DNA of 6,578 nucleotides from Bacteroidales bacterium (GTDB lineage: Bacteria > Bacteroidota > Bacteroidia > Bacteroidales > Muribaculaceae), in assembly GCA_019420545.1 (NCBI GenBank), contig JAHZGZ010000203.1, positions 1 through 6,578 of the forward strand. The letters are read 5' to 3'. Below the pieces are notes generated by a model that ran no database searches, was not told where the DNA came from, and worked only from the letters and a program-made list of their open reading frames with translations. Positions 6,192 to 6,578 of the stretch are shown here, piece by piece (position 1 is the stretch's first letter; every line of letters begins with the position of its first letter). Both the position numbers and the translations under genes were made by a program.

Positions 6192-6578
6192 ATGAAACGT
6201 CTGATTCACATTGCCACGGCAATCGTGGCCCTTGCCATATCGTTTTCAGCCGTCGCCGAGAAAGTAAAGCCGGAGAAACCCGACATGGAGCAGATACGGC
6301 GCGATGTCAGCGACCCCAAGTCGAAATATTATTATCCCAAGCTGATGAAGCAGTTTGAGAAACGCGACACCACAATGTCGCTCGATCAGTACCGCCATCT
6401 TTATCTCGGATATATATTTCAGGAAGATTACAATCCTTACCGCCGTAGCCGGTACAGCCAGAAGGCGGAGGAACTGTATATGCGCGATAAGCATACCGCA
6501 GCCGAGGCCGATACAATAATACATTACGCTGAGCTTTCGCTGAAGGATGATCCGTTCGACTTGCGCCAGATGTCGTTT
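6192..6578 (+). CDS. Exported protein resembling DUF4919 family, 3'-truncated
   Basis: ATG 6192 opens a frame that stays open to the window end (129 codons visible). Residues 1-22 form a signal peptide: KR near the start, a hydrophobic core (IATAIVALAISFSAVA), and likely cleavage after AVA before EKVKPEK. The mature start is charged and contains DPKSKYYYPKLMKQF, then SLDQYRHLYLGYIFQEDYNPY, then a helical, Lys/Glu-rich stretch (YSQKAEELYMRDKHTAAEAD). The order 'YYPKLM ... DTTMSLDQYRHLYLGYxFQ' fits my memory of the Bacteroidetes DUF4919 family, whose function is unknown; I cannot confirm it by search. The protein probably acts in the periplasm or outer envelope. It follows the membrane-protein gene by 45 bp and may share its transcript or use the internal promoter candidate at 6012-6043. 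Confidence 0.85.
   Translation, partial: MKRLIHIATAIVALAISFSAVAEKVKPEKPDMEQIRRDVSDPKSKYYYPKLMKQFEKRDTTMSLDQYRHLYLGYIFQEDYNPYRRSRYSQKAEELYMRDKHTAAEADTIIHYAELSLKDDPFDLRQMSF

Overview
The window looks like chromosomal DNA from a Bacteroidales bacterium, probably a gut member close to Muribaculaceae. The evidence is two large secreted proteins ending in short Bacteroidetes-style C-terminal sorting tails (Gly-x-Tyr-x-Ile/Val followed by a basic/valine terminus), A-rich translation starts without a Shine-Dalgarno sequence, a TAnnTTTG promoter box of the Bacteroidetes sigma-70 type, and a start resembling DUF4919, a family I know from Bacteroidetes. The family placement is inference from overall feel and could be wrong.

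Layout. All genes are on the + strand. Bases 1-1779 hold the 3' part of a secreted subtilisin-like (S8) serine protease. The His, Asn and Ser catalytic-site motifs are present; the signal peptide and catalytic Asp region lie outside the window. After a 28-bp gap comes a 1217-residue secreted leucine-rich-repeat protein (1808-5461) made of three diverged copies of one beta-domain/LRR/beta-domain module plus a sorting tail. A strong GC-rich intrinsic terminator (about 5490-5527) closes this pair. A second, probably separate unit follows: a 177-residue hydrophobic membrane protein (5613-6146) and, 45 bp later, the 5' part of an exported protein resembling DUF4919 (6192 to the window end). A good Bacteroidetes promoter match inside the membrane-protein gene could give that last gene its own transcript.

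How the genes may work together. The protease and the LRR protein are closely spaced, lie ahead of one terminator and carry related tails, so they are most simply read as an operon for two co-exported surface or secreted proteins. Binding to host or dietary polymers and proteolysis is a reasonable guess, but nothing in the sequence identifies the ligand or substrate.

The most striking raw-sequence feature is a perfect 33-bp inverted repeat (1-33 against 68-100) that begins exactly at the first base and flanks the protease His motif. It is more likely a fold-back artefact at a contig end than biology, and it makes the first ~33 bases of the protease reading frame untrustworthy. I did not find a clearly novel system; the triplicated LRR architecture is the most interesting genuine biology here.
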